Assembly: GCA_003640385.1 (NCBI GenBank)
Contig: RCAB01000068.1
Location: 1-64,000, forward strand
Source of the DNA: Setaria digitata
Lineage: Eukaryota > Nematoda > Chromadorea > Rhabditida > Setariidae
Length of the DNA: 64,000 nucleotides
Reading direction: 5' to 3'
The notes under the pieces are model-generated. The model did no database searches, was not told where the DNA came from, and saw only the letters and a list, made by a program, of their open reading frames with translations. The translations under genes were made by a program, and so were the position numbers. Positions 25,053-35,299 of this stretch are shown here, piece by piece (the stretch's first letter is position 1; each line of letters starts with the position of its first letter).

Positions 25053-28000
25053 CTGAAATAATGCATTTTCAATAGGTCTAGGGTCGTAAGTTTCTGAATA
25101 GCAGTTAATATTACGTGGTCTAAACTTCTCCCTTATTCTAGTCAAATGCTCACTTGGCTTTAACTATCAGTTTTCATTCTTGTTGAAATTTTCACTAAGT
25201 TAGTTTAAAGAATTTTCTAAAAACTTCTATGCTTCCAGTACAGCTTCCTGATTCAATTAATTCTTTTCGTTTCGCTCAGTCATTCTCTTCACGACTAGTA
25301 TCACATCACCCCACAATTTCAATCCTTTCAAACTAACGAGCATACAGGAAATTGTGAAAAAAGCTAAGACTCGACATCCATTTCAACAAAAATTTTCTTC
25401 TTTCAGCAACTAAACTCAACGAAATATATTTGCGGTGGCTTCCATCGACTGCTTTTAATTACTTTCAATTTGTGCTCAGTTTACAAGTATTAATCATCCA
25501 GAGTGAATACAGCATTGTTTATGATTATTGATTGCTAGGCTGTATTTCTCCTGAGAAATAATAGTTTTAAAATTTGCAAATATTTATCAAAGTTTGTACT
25601 TAAAAAAGAATTGGCTTAAATATCATTCAGGATGATTATATGCTCACAATATTAGGTTAAATATTTTAAACTGGAAGCATGTTCGGTAATTTTTGGAAAA
25701 GTTCTCCTTTAGGGTTCATTTTTCTTAACTTTAAAAACTGTAATGTGTTGAAAACTCATTTACACATTCGCAGCATCAAATTTCATGTTCGCCAGTACTT
25801 TGGAAAATTTCCTGAATTCAAAATTCGTTAACGTTTGACTTCATTCGGATTAAAACGGATAAGTGAAAAATAAACAATAATCTGTCATCTCAGTCACGAA
25901 AAGTTATACTTTACTCTCTGGTGATTAAATGATTCATTCTCTGTCGAACGAAAAGGTTACTAGAATTGTTTTCGTTTTTTAGAAATTCAAAAGCAGAAAA
26001 TTTGTTAGCATTCGAAAAAGACTTTTGCTCTTCTGGGATATCTTTATGTCCTCTTACATATCTTTATACTCTTTTTAGTGCACCTGCAAATACGGGTAAG
26101 TAGGTGAATTGAAAAAAAGAACAATTTGGAGATGTTATCAATTTACCATTATCAAAAACATCTCACTTATAATTGCTTCAGTGATATGGAACTGCTAAAT
26201 GGATGTGAATTTGAAGTTAATTAACTAGCGAATGATAATGAGTGATCAATTATTGACAGTGTATAATGTGGCAAGACATATTATGCAAAAACTTTAAAAA
26301 AGAAACACAAATGAACAAGTCTTATTCATGAAATAATTAATTATAAATTCATTAATACTATTTGTTATTGTATTTCGGACAATGGATAATATAAATTGCA
26401 ATTCACTGGTAAGGAACACTAATTCTAAGCGTCTTGTCTCTATATCTGCATACAAAGAGGTTCATCTTCACAAGTCTCACTGAGAAAAAAATGGTAAATT
26501 CTTATCACTTGTTCAATGCCATAGCGAAATTGCTAGCTGAGTTCCCCTTAGGTAGAGAGATGAAGATATACCGGATAGTAAGGATAATCTTTATCTGCTT
26601 TTAATGAGTAGATTTAGATTTATTGAAAAAAAGATTCTACAGAAAAGGACTTGCTAAGAAATACAAATAGGTAATTAGTAGTAGAAAATTGCAAACCAAA
26701 ATGTGTATAAATAAAGAGATCAGTTGAGTGGAAGATAGTACAGACGACATTCCAGGACTTTTTTAAGACTAATGATGCGATATTTGACCAGTGTTAAAAG
26801 TACCGAAGAAATAAGAGCTGAAACTGTTCCAAATGAGTCTTTTCTTCCGCACTCGTTAATTTCGTCACGATCTACGGATTTCCTACTTATTCGATGGGTA
26901 TTTCTAATTTCCAGTTTAGAATTTTTCTGCTTGGATATAAACACACATACGGTGAATTTGGTGGTGCTAAGTTGCTCTGAGCTGATTGTTGTTGATGTTC
27001 CAAGCAATCAAGGTGTTCGGAATGTCGTTCATCCGCCGAACAGCACAAACCCATTTCATCGAGATAAATTTATAAATGGAATCGAAAATCAAGAAATAAT
27101 TGTTGCAGGGATCTAGCAAATTATCATTGTTTTTGCATAAAAATAATTGCCATGTATCAAGTGATAAAGTGACTTAAAGTCAGTAGTGAATGGCAAGTCG
27201 AATCGGTTCATCAAACTATAGAGAATTACAGATTAAGTCCATGAATAGTAGCACCAGGTCTAAATTAAGTTAGCGCAAAGATGCCGCCTCTCACTTCATA
27301 TTGATCAATGCTTCACTTCTCCAGGGAATTATTTAAATCTAATTGAAGCCTTTTCGAGGCAATAGAGCATTAAATTGAACTTCTTGATTGGAAGATGTCA
27401 ACAATAAGGGTGGTGACTAACAGTTGAACAACATATCTAAATGCAACACTTCCTCCCTTGATCAGTTCCTCACCGTTCACTTTTCAAAATAACTCATAAC
27501 ATTAACGACTACTATCAATGAGGAAGTGAAGTTTGCTGGTAGAGAAAGTTTGATTCTAGATCTAAAAATCAATATAAAGATCTGGTTCCATTGGTTCAAC
27601 ATTGTTTCTACAGCTAATGGTGATTCCCAAGATTGATAGTTGAGAAATGAAAAGACGTGTTGCTGCACGCTAACTGAGAACAGCTCTGAATTTCTGTTGA
27701 AAGAAAAAAATTAGACAGAAAAGCTTGACGAATGGCACTGCGAGTCCTCTTAAAATGTGAGTCCTTGATGTTTGGGCAAAATCACTCCATCACACCAATT
27801 ACGTGAACTTCAACCTTAAGTGATCACTTCTTTTCTTTAAATCCTGCGCTCCATTCTGCCATTAACGCTTTTTCGATTCATTGAATTTTCCCCCACGTCA
27901 GCACCGAATAATCGACTCAGTTCTCGTCGCTGTAATCGTTTCGGACTATTTGCCTTATTTGAACATTGGTTTGTTCAACAATCGCTGTTAAAATTCACTC

Positions 28001-28753
28001 CAAGTTACAATCTGCTGTGCATTTTGTGCTTAGTACGAATTTTCTTCAAAATTAAATTTTCTCTTAGTCCGTAAAAATTTGTCGAAATGATTGGGTCTTA
28101 TTACGTTTTTATGAATGAAATTTCGATAAATCACCAATTCCGCCGCTTTTTGGTGAGGTAAATGCCACAATTAATGCTTTTGGTTTGGTGATAAAAGTGT
28201 TGCTTCATTCTGGTTAAAATAAGGCAGAATAGTTCGAAAACAGCGAGATAATGATGTTAAAGCTTAATGTTACTAAAAAGTATCTTAAGAACAAAAGAAA
28301 CTTCTGAACAGTTTCACAAGTTACCCCAAGTTCTCAATATTACAACATTTAATATGCAGATCACTATTTTTTCACATAGGCATAATGCGCGAATGTTATA
28401 TTCATAAAGGTAATAATAAGCTAATCAAAAGATAATACAGTGAGACTTACAGTTACACAATTTTCAAGAATTTCTTTGTGCTCTTATCTTTGCAAAAATT
28501 ACCGCCTGATTAAAGGCAACAAAAACTGGCAAAAAAATTAAAGTCGCTATGATAGATTTCGTCGCAATCGTTGTATTTCTTTTATTTGAGAATTTTGACA
28601 AAAGGCTTAAATTCGACTGTTCACTTCAACGACTACTTTCTTCTGCATCTTGGAGATTCACAGTTTCAAAGCAGGGCCGCGTGAAGAGAGAATTGATTGT
28701 ACTGTTAAGGATTATCAGCTGATTTCTCTGCAGTAGTTAGTGAAGTGAACGAT
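25053..28753. other. Intergenic or intronic, no gene recognised
   Basis: About 3.7 kb without a supportable exon. It may hold missing 5' exons of the minus-strand unknown gene at 24.8-25.1 kb, and its right end is the upstream region of sav-1. A 114-codon plus-strand frame at 26772-27116 was judged non-coding. Confidence 0.4.
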
Positions 28754-31113
28754 ATGAAGCAGTGCTCTTTTACAGGGGATATGCTGAATCGGCGACGGCG
28801 ACATCAGACACCAACATTTCTGGAAGGTACACCTGGCAGATACTTGAGGAGAGAGGCACCTCCTTCTTTGCCTACTTGCGATGGTTAGTTTCTTTTTCCT
28901 TTTCATTTGTACAAAACCGCTCTTGACTGTTCCTTCTCCATCTTCCCTGGGCTTATGAAATGTTTCATTTACCGAAAGAGTGCTCTACTTTAGGTGTTAT
29001 TCAAGGCATCCAAGCTGGTTTGCAACAATTGACTCATTCGTCCCAAAGCTTGCAACACACCGGAAGCGATGTCAGTAGCTGCCGGGTAGAGGGAAATTCC
29101 GTCCGTACAAAACCAGAGTTATCATCGCAGAGTTTCAACGAAAGTCGAACGTCCAGTCAATATTTGTCGAAAAAAGGTCTTACGTCGTCACTTAGCATCG
29201 GTAACGTGGTGCAGGTGTGATAATTTTGACAACCTTCCCCATTTCTCAGGAACACCTGGTCATTTGTTAGGAATTACCTGAGAGTTTTTTCGTAATTTCA
29301 GCATGGCACTCAAGCGGCAAGTAGTGAAAATGGCGAACAACGTTTGGTGTCCATTTCATTGCAGAGTTTGCCAGGTATCCTTATGTAATGTTGCAGCATG
29401 CGAACTTCCTACTGTCATGTCCTTCAGTTTCCAATTTGAATTAAGAAATGCTTCCTTGCATTTTGGAAGAAAATTTAGTTGCGTAAGATGAACTTTTATT
29501 AGTGGCAGTTTGTAATTTCGAGGCTTCAGTTATCAAATTTATATTCGTGCACAACTGATAAACACATGTTAATTGCTAAGGGTTATGCGTTATTCTAAAA
29601 CTGTGCCAAGTTCTAGGTCGTTCAGTAGGCGCACCATTTACTGGTGAGAATTTTACAAATGGAGTACCAAAGGAAGATCTTACATTACCACCGAATTGGG
29701 CCGTCGAAGTGACACCGGAGGGAATTCGGTCCTTTTTCTTGTTTGCTTTTAATTCATAATAGAGACGATAGGTAATATTAAGTTGCTTTTGAAGCATCAC
29801 TCTGATACATGATTATTCTTCAACCACAGACTCACTTTTCAGACTATATCCTCAGACAAATTTAATGAAGTGTATTAAACATTCTATACTCCCCTTTTGA
29901 GTAGATTGCTAAGTCTCAAAATAATTCTAGTTAGTTTTAATATTCTAGTGCTATAACCAATAAAAAAATGCTACGAATAAATACATAATTTTATTATGCA
30001 TATATCTACAGTATTTCCATACTGATTCTAATGAGATATGGTGATGAATATTTTATATCTTTCTTATTACAGTTACTACGTGGATCATAACAATCGACGG
30101 ACGCACTGGATTCATCCTCTTGTGAAGGAAAATTTACCTTTAGGCTGGACAAAACAGTTTGATGCGTTGAATGGAGTAACATACCATAAGTAATATTTTT
30201 TGTGGCTTCTCACACGCTATAATTTAGTAAGACTGAAACTCTGCTATATTAACAGTATGAAAATAATAAAAAGAAATGAGATCTTTCAGTAAGTTAGATG
30301 GTCGAACTCAGCTGGAACATCCTGGCCTAGCAACACCGGTAAATTGTGCACAAAGTAATTCTGGTGCACATTTAACGAAGCGTGCCGAAAGTACAATTGA
30401 AAAGTTGAATATCATTGGTGAAGGTACGTTAATGATGTCAAGTGTAGTTTGATTAGTGGATTTGATTAAGGGACGGCTGATTTGCCGGGCCTTTCCGGAC
30501 CTTTTGTTTTTTATTTTCTAATAGATGATTTTTTAATTGTTTTCACAAATTACTTGAATTTCTACGTATTTTCATTAGTTTGCAGATATCCCAGATTGGC
30601 TTCGTTTGTATTCCCGTGCTCCGTATGAATTAGATCACTTGCTAGAGGTTAGCCAATATTAGTATTTTCATGTTTAATGTTGGAAACACTTCTTGGCAGT
30701 GTTTGAACTTATTCTCTGCATCTAAATTTTGGTTTTTCCATTGTGTTGTTGATAATTTGGGGGTTCATAAAGTCAAAATTTCGATTTCGCGCTTCAGCAG
30801 TGAACAGTGGTAAATAAATTTCTGTGGAATTTGTAGATTAGTTATCCTCAATCTCTCATGGTTCATTGTAAAAAAGTATGTCAATAACCGAATATCTGAA
30901 GTTTTTTCGTGGACAAAGTGTTCTTGATACATATTTTAGTGGCCGTTATTCCGCTTACCACAACTAGAGCAGTATGATAATCAGTTAATGAAGTTGTACA
31001 AACAAGAAGGTATCGATATTGCAATAAAATATGAACGTTTTCGGCGTGAAATCAATCGGGAAATTGGACGACGGCAACAGAAACTTATGGTATCTACCAG
31101 TATGCTTCAGTAG
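28754..31113 (+). CDS. sav-1: Salvador/SAV1 homologue, Hippo-pathway scaffold
   Basis: Eight exons (28754-28883, 28994-29214, 29302-29374, 29617-29728, 30073-30189, 30290-30423, 30586-30647, 30940-31113) give 340 residues; human SAV1 has 383. Known role: binds the MST/Hippo kinase through its SARAH helices and promotes activation of LATS/Warts. WW domain 1 spans about 166-194 (LPPNW...YYVDHNN...THWIHP). WW domain 2 spans about 200-229 (LPLGW...TYHNK...TQLEHP) and has Leu in place of the second Trp, paralleling the degenerate second WW of vertebrate SAV1. The C-terminus from about 270 (DWLRLYSRAPYELDHLL, then a long basic helix) matches the SARAH region. The Ser/Gln-rich N-terminus fits a disordered segment; the early RRRRHQTPTF...GTPGRYLRRE stretch resembles the SAV1 N-terminal motif. 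A CTCTGCAG acceptor ends 20 bases before the ATG. The exon 4 donor (TTCG|GTCCTT) is weak but required by the WW fold. Confidence 0.93.
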
Positions 31114-32579
31114 AAAACTTTGTTCCCTAGCCGTCTTATTCATCACGACCATTTCCTGTCTTTTATCATTGCTAACCCATTATTTTATCATTCTTGGAAG
31201 TTTAACTTATTCGATTTTACTCACCTCCTAAGCAAATATGTCACATAGTCCATATTTCGGAAGAAAAAAAAAAAGGAAATGTCTTCATAAAAAGAGTCTT
31301 TTTCGTTAACGTTTTTAATAGCAGTGACGTCCAGTTTTGTTGGTATACCAAAGATGTTCGCATTTAAAATGACTTATATATTTGATACATTTTCACTTGT
31401 TTGTAGAATATGTAGATTCTATGATGTATTTACTGTTGTTTTGTGAGAGATGCTTTTTTTTGGGATCTTGATTCAGGATTCACACTCAGTGGGATGTTTT
31501 GGAAAATATCAATTGTACTGAGGCGGGATATCCTACAATTAGCAAAAAATTTATCGATCTTAACTGATCCTGAAGATCTTCATGTTCAGAATATATTTCA
31601 TGTTGTCAGTGCTCAAATATATTTCAATAAATAACTCAGGTTGAATGTTAGGGAGAAGTTTCATTCGTTTTAAGTATATGTCCGAAAAAAAATGGGAAAT
31701 TTTTTATATTTTCTCTTTAAATTCTAACCTAATTTGCGAAAGAACTTTCATTCATAATTGCTCATAATGTCCAGCTGTGCTTAAAACTTGAAAAATCCCG
31801 TGGACAATACAATAATTCGAACTCTCTTCGCTTACATTAACGGTTTTATTTTTCCACCTCATTTATTATGTTACTTTTTGGCGTACTGCCTCTTACATCA
31901 TTATACATTGCATTTTGCTAATAATTTTTGGATGTCCACTGTGCCTTGTAGTTTCAGACTGATTTTATCAAATTTACATCTCAATACAATTGGAGAGGAT
32001 TGGAACCTGTTATAATTCTTATTTAATGTTAGTTGTATATGTTATGTTCATTACTTATCCATAATAAAGTGAATGACAGTTAATTGGAATCAGTGACAAA
32101 GCGGTCATTCCTGACAGTGGCAATCGGAAAACCATGGGTCGATACGGCAACTGGTGCAGTCGGGTTGGGTTGCATCTATATCACTTCAGAATATTTGCCA
32201 AAGATATTTGAGAGAAAGCTGATGGATCAGATCGTAAGAACAAGTTGAGGAGAAAGAGGGAATAGGAGAAGCGTAGAAAGATGAGGTATCGTAAAATCTG
32301 GAATAGAACTGGTCTGGGAGGTCCTCTTGATTGCCAGTCAGTTCCTCAGAGCGATCGGGGAAGAAATCCTCCTGCGGATATTCTCCAAGTGTCAACTTGT
32401 TTTTGTCGCTCCTATCGATCGTCACCTTCTTCAGAAAAGAAAGCACAGATAGAGAGGCATAACTATTTAACGGAGATGTAGACATAGAAGGAGGGTTAGT
32501 GATCGTCAGTTAGAACCACTCATCGTCGATTGAAAGAATATGAAGTATGTATATGGAAAGCTTTGGAAAAGTTGAAGAT
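31114..32579. other. Downstream of sav-1; two overlapping coding hints
   Basis: The first kilobase looks like 3' UTR and spacer. At 32084-32233 a plus-strand frame (FLTVAIGKPWVDTATGAV, then GLGCIYIT and KIFERKLMDQI) ends at a good donor ATC|GTAAGA and has coding-like codons, but a start or strong acceptor is missing. At 32186-32485 a minus-strand frame of about 99 codons is acidic and Ser-rich. The two overlap at 32186-32233, so that stretch cannot simply be assigned to both; neither is supported enough to call. Confidence 0.35.
32546..32556 (+). promoter_or_regulatory. Possible TATA element of the tRNA-Sec gene
   Basis: TATGTATATGG lies 24-34 bases before the tRNA-Sec 5' end. In animals this tRNA uses an upstream TATA plus a proximal sequence element rather than relying only on internal boxes, so position and composition fit. 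A proximal element further upstream could not be identified by eye. Confidence 0.4.
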
Positions 32580-32666
32580 GCCTGGATGAATCTCGGTGGT
32601 CCGGGATACAGGCTTCAAACCTGTAGCCGTTTAGCGACGGAGTGGTTCGATTCCACCTTCTGGGTG
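32580..32666 (+). tRNA. trnU-TCA: Selenocysteine tRNA, tRNA-Sec (anticodon TCA)
   Basis: An 87-base sequence folds as eukaryotic tRNA-Sec. It has a long acceptor stem starting GCCTGGA and closing TTCTGGGT with G as discriminator, a six-pair D stem TCTCGG/CCGGGA with a four-base TGGT loop, and anticodon stem ACAGG/CCTGT around CTTCAAA (anticodon TCA, reading UGA). The long variable arm is CCGT...ACGG, and the T arm is GTGG-TTCGATT-CCAC. Length, six-pair D stem and long variable arm separate it from serine tRNAs and suppressors. It is charged with serine and converted to selenocysteine for insertion at UGA codons. The acceptor stem contains three G-U pairs (G1-U, U4-G, G5-U). The first TTTT run downstream is about 99 bases away (32765-32768), unusual for a Pol III gene. 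Confidence 0.93.
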
Positions 32667-33045
32667 TACCTAGTGGCAGATGACAGTTGTTCTGATGCTG
32701 GGTTTCTTTGCTGGGGACATCCCCGTACCTTGGCTACTGTGAGTTGCTGTGGTGAAAGGGGGAGGTTTTCTTCGGGAAATCACTGCGAAGAGAAAGAAGT
32801 AGCGCTTTTTCAGAAACCACTGTGGACAAGGAAGAATTGTGGAGCGACACAAGAACAGTTAGGAAGGAATGATGACTTTAAAAAGAATGAACAAAGTCAC
32901 ATTTTATTCAATTATTTCATGTGGAATTTTATCAGTCAATCTGGAGGAAAGATTTGCTATCACTATCGGTTTGATATCACAGTAAATCAGTAATGTGATA
33001 TGCAGAAAGGTTACTAGTAGAAGCTCAATTAAACATCCTATTCGA
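32667..33045. other. Spacer between tRNA-Sec and the minus-strand membrane-protein gene
   Basis: A plus-strand frame of 148 codons spans the tRNA-Sec gene and this stretch, but it reads through the tRNA itself and is taken as chance. No other feature was recognised. Confidence 0.5.
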
Positions 33046-35299
33046 TTAATAGAAAATAATATGTGCTTTACTTTTGCCGGTGTGCAACTGAATGCTAGTA
33101 ACACTGCGCCTGTACGACATTTTCCGCCTGACGATGTACCATTCCATGAAAACTGCTAGCAGTAAGAGAACAACACACAAGATGAATATCTGAATGGCCC
33201 ACAAAGGTACGACATGTAATCGTACACTACCGTCCAGAAGACAGAAGTCGCGCAATACGTGGCCAAGTTGTTCGATTAAATCAGCGATCACCATGTGGAG
33301 CGGCCAACCTGCACGTTATCATTTACAATGTCATGTCATTTAAGTGTAGCTCAACTCTTTTTAGGAGAGATCCTGCGATTTTTCGACTCAGTTCCTTTAA
33401 GAAACTATGCTTTCAGTACTGGAAGCAGCATTTTATGTCTCGATTCTCAAAAGTGACAATCAATAGGGTAATCAGTTTTGACAGTACCTTGAAGGATGTT
33501 GTTAACACACTCTGACTGAATGTTAAACATTGCGGATAGTAGCCGAAGATCACCTGAAAATATTGCTCATTATGCAAACATACTTTCTATGAATCTAAGA
33601 AGGCTATTGGAATTGCATCCTCATCTGTGTCTTCTTTCTGTCTACCAATTCATTTGCAAATAAACTGCAATGATAAAACTGATAGCATCAATTATAGGAA
33701 GAGTAACAGTGGCGGCAGTTCTGATAGCGATAAATAAGTAATGATAATGTTATTAGCTTATCAGCTAACGCGTCGTTTTTGATGTGCTTGAAACAGCTCT
33801 TTTCAAAATCTCATGTTGTGTTACTAAGGTTACCGCCACATTTATTCTTGTTGTTAAAAAAAAGGCTAACTAGTATAAATTTTAACGTAAGGTAGCTTTC
33901 GAACGTCATTCGCCAACCCATCAAGAATGATTATAGCCAGAATATTTGGTTGATTGTGAGTTTTGTCTTCAAGAAACCAACGCTTATATAAAGTCGAAGC
34001 ATAAATCTAAAGTACGCAATTAAAAATTTCAAATTTTTTTCCGTTTCAATAAGGCTTCCGGAGACTGAAATTGTGCAAAAGATGAAGTATTTAGCAAATT
34101 CAACGAGACATTATTATCTTTGTTTAAAAATAGAAGTTAATCTCGAAATGATGCCTTGATAAAAGTTCGAGCACTGCTCACGAACTGTTGTATTTTCTCG
34201 AGATTCATATGAAAGCATTCATCTTCAAACAAGCATCCATACTCATATTTATTATTATATACTACAGATGAACTTTCTGGAGGTACCAACTGGCGCACTG
34301 AAACATAGATCAGAAGAACTAACTCAAGTAAACCACTTGATTATGGCGACATATTGTGTTAGGCATCAGATGGCGAGATGGGGAATGAAAAAAACTTTAA
34401 TGAACTTTTGATGTCAAGGAGCGAACATTTAGTTTGACGTTATCTAAAGAAGTAAGAACTAAGCCTTACTTAAGTTTCGTCGCCTTCTTGTTAAATGAAA
34501 CGAAAGAGTTTGATGTTCTTAAGCAGAAATAAATCATCTCACCAATCAGTATGCCCAGTGAGAGCGAATCGTTTCTGACCAATACTGGCTTCAGCTTTTC
34601 AAATGCTTCCAGAATAACGGTGGATCCAGAATCGCTGAGCTGCTGATGTAAATCACAAATGAATGGAAGATGAGGCATCAGATTGCAATAAGAACGAAAC
34701 TAAATTTTGAGAAAGTAAAAAAATGCTGCATTTTTTGAATTTTAAATTAACTCAGATAATTGGCAGTAATTTTGTTCATATTTAAACTCATATCATAAAG
34801 TTATTAACACTGAAGTAACTCAATATTGCAAATTTTAGATAGAGCCCTGGGATGTTGAATTTATTGCTAAGTCTTAAAAGACCCAACTAACCTGAAGAGG
34901 CTCATAGAGCGGCGATGGAAATGTACATGGTGAAAAAAGCGGCGGGTATGGCATTTGTGCTGCCTTAACCACAAATTTGCTAAAGACGTAAAAAACAGTG
35001 GTCACTAAATTCCTCATAGTCTTGAGATTGAAACTGTCCCTGATGCTGTTGGTACTGGTGTTCTTTCTGATACCCGTCATTAGCCATTTTGCACTCTTCG
35101 ATCTAGCACTTTCATAAGAAGGTGGAAGATTTGAGGGAGGTCTAATATCTCTGGAAAGCAAATATTTTCTGCTTAGTAGTTCCAACTTTGCACTCATAAA
35201 AGGGTAAGCCGAAAAGTTGAATGTATAGAAAATTTCATGAAATCGATTTTTCCTCTTTCTGGACTGCCGTGGTGGGAAAGAAGAGAATTTTAATTTCAT
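33046..35299 (-). CDS. Unrecognised membrane protein with Cys-containing ectodomain
   Basis: Seven minus-strand exons agree in phase: 34892-35299, 34543-34642, 34182-34297, 33887-34006, 33834-33846, 33488-33553, 33046-33308. The model is 361 residues from the ATG at 35299, or 246 from an ATG at 34954 behind a good CTTTAG acceptor; another acceptor (GCTTTCCAG) lies inside exon 1, so the N-terminus is uncertain. Seen: basic N-terminal tail with a PPSY motif (59-62), a weak hydrophobic segment (about 96-110), a middle region with about six cysteines, and a strong membrane span (about 308-329, LWAIQIFILCVVLLLLAVF) followed by a basic tail (VRRK). This suggests a one- or two-pass membrane protein whose middle part faces the lumen or outside. 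The 13-base exon has a weak acceptor but is required for phase. No family recognised. A Ser-rich minus-strand frame at 32186-32485 could be an alternative C-terminal exon. Confidence 0.6.

Noticed and set aside
26772..27116. Plus-strand 114-codon open frame
   Set aside because: No splice context, T-rich codons, no recognisable motif, and an equally long frame exists on the opposite strand.
32547..32993. Plus-strand 148-codon open frame
   Set aside because: It runs straight through the tRNA-Sec gene, and its composition is explained by that structured RNA and its flanks; no domain is visible.
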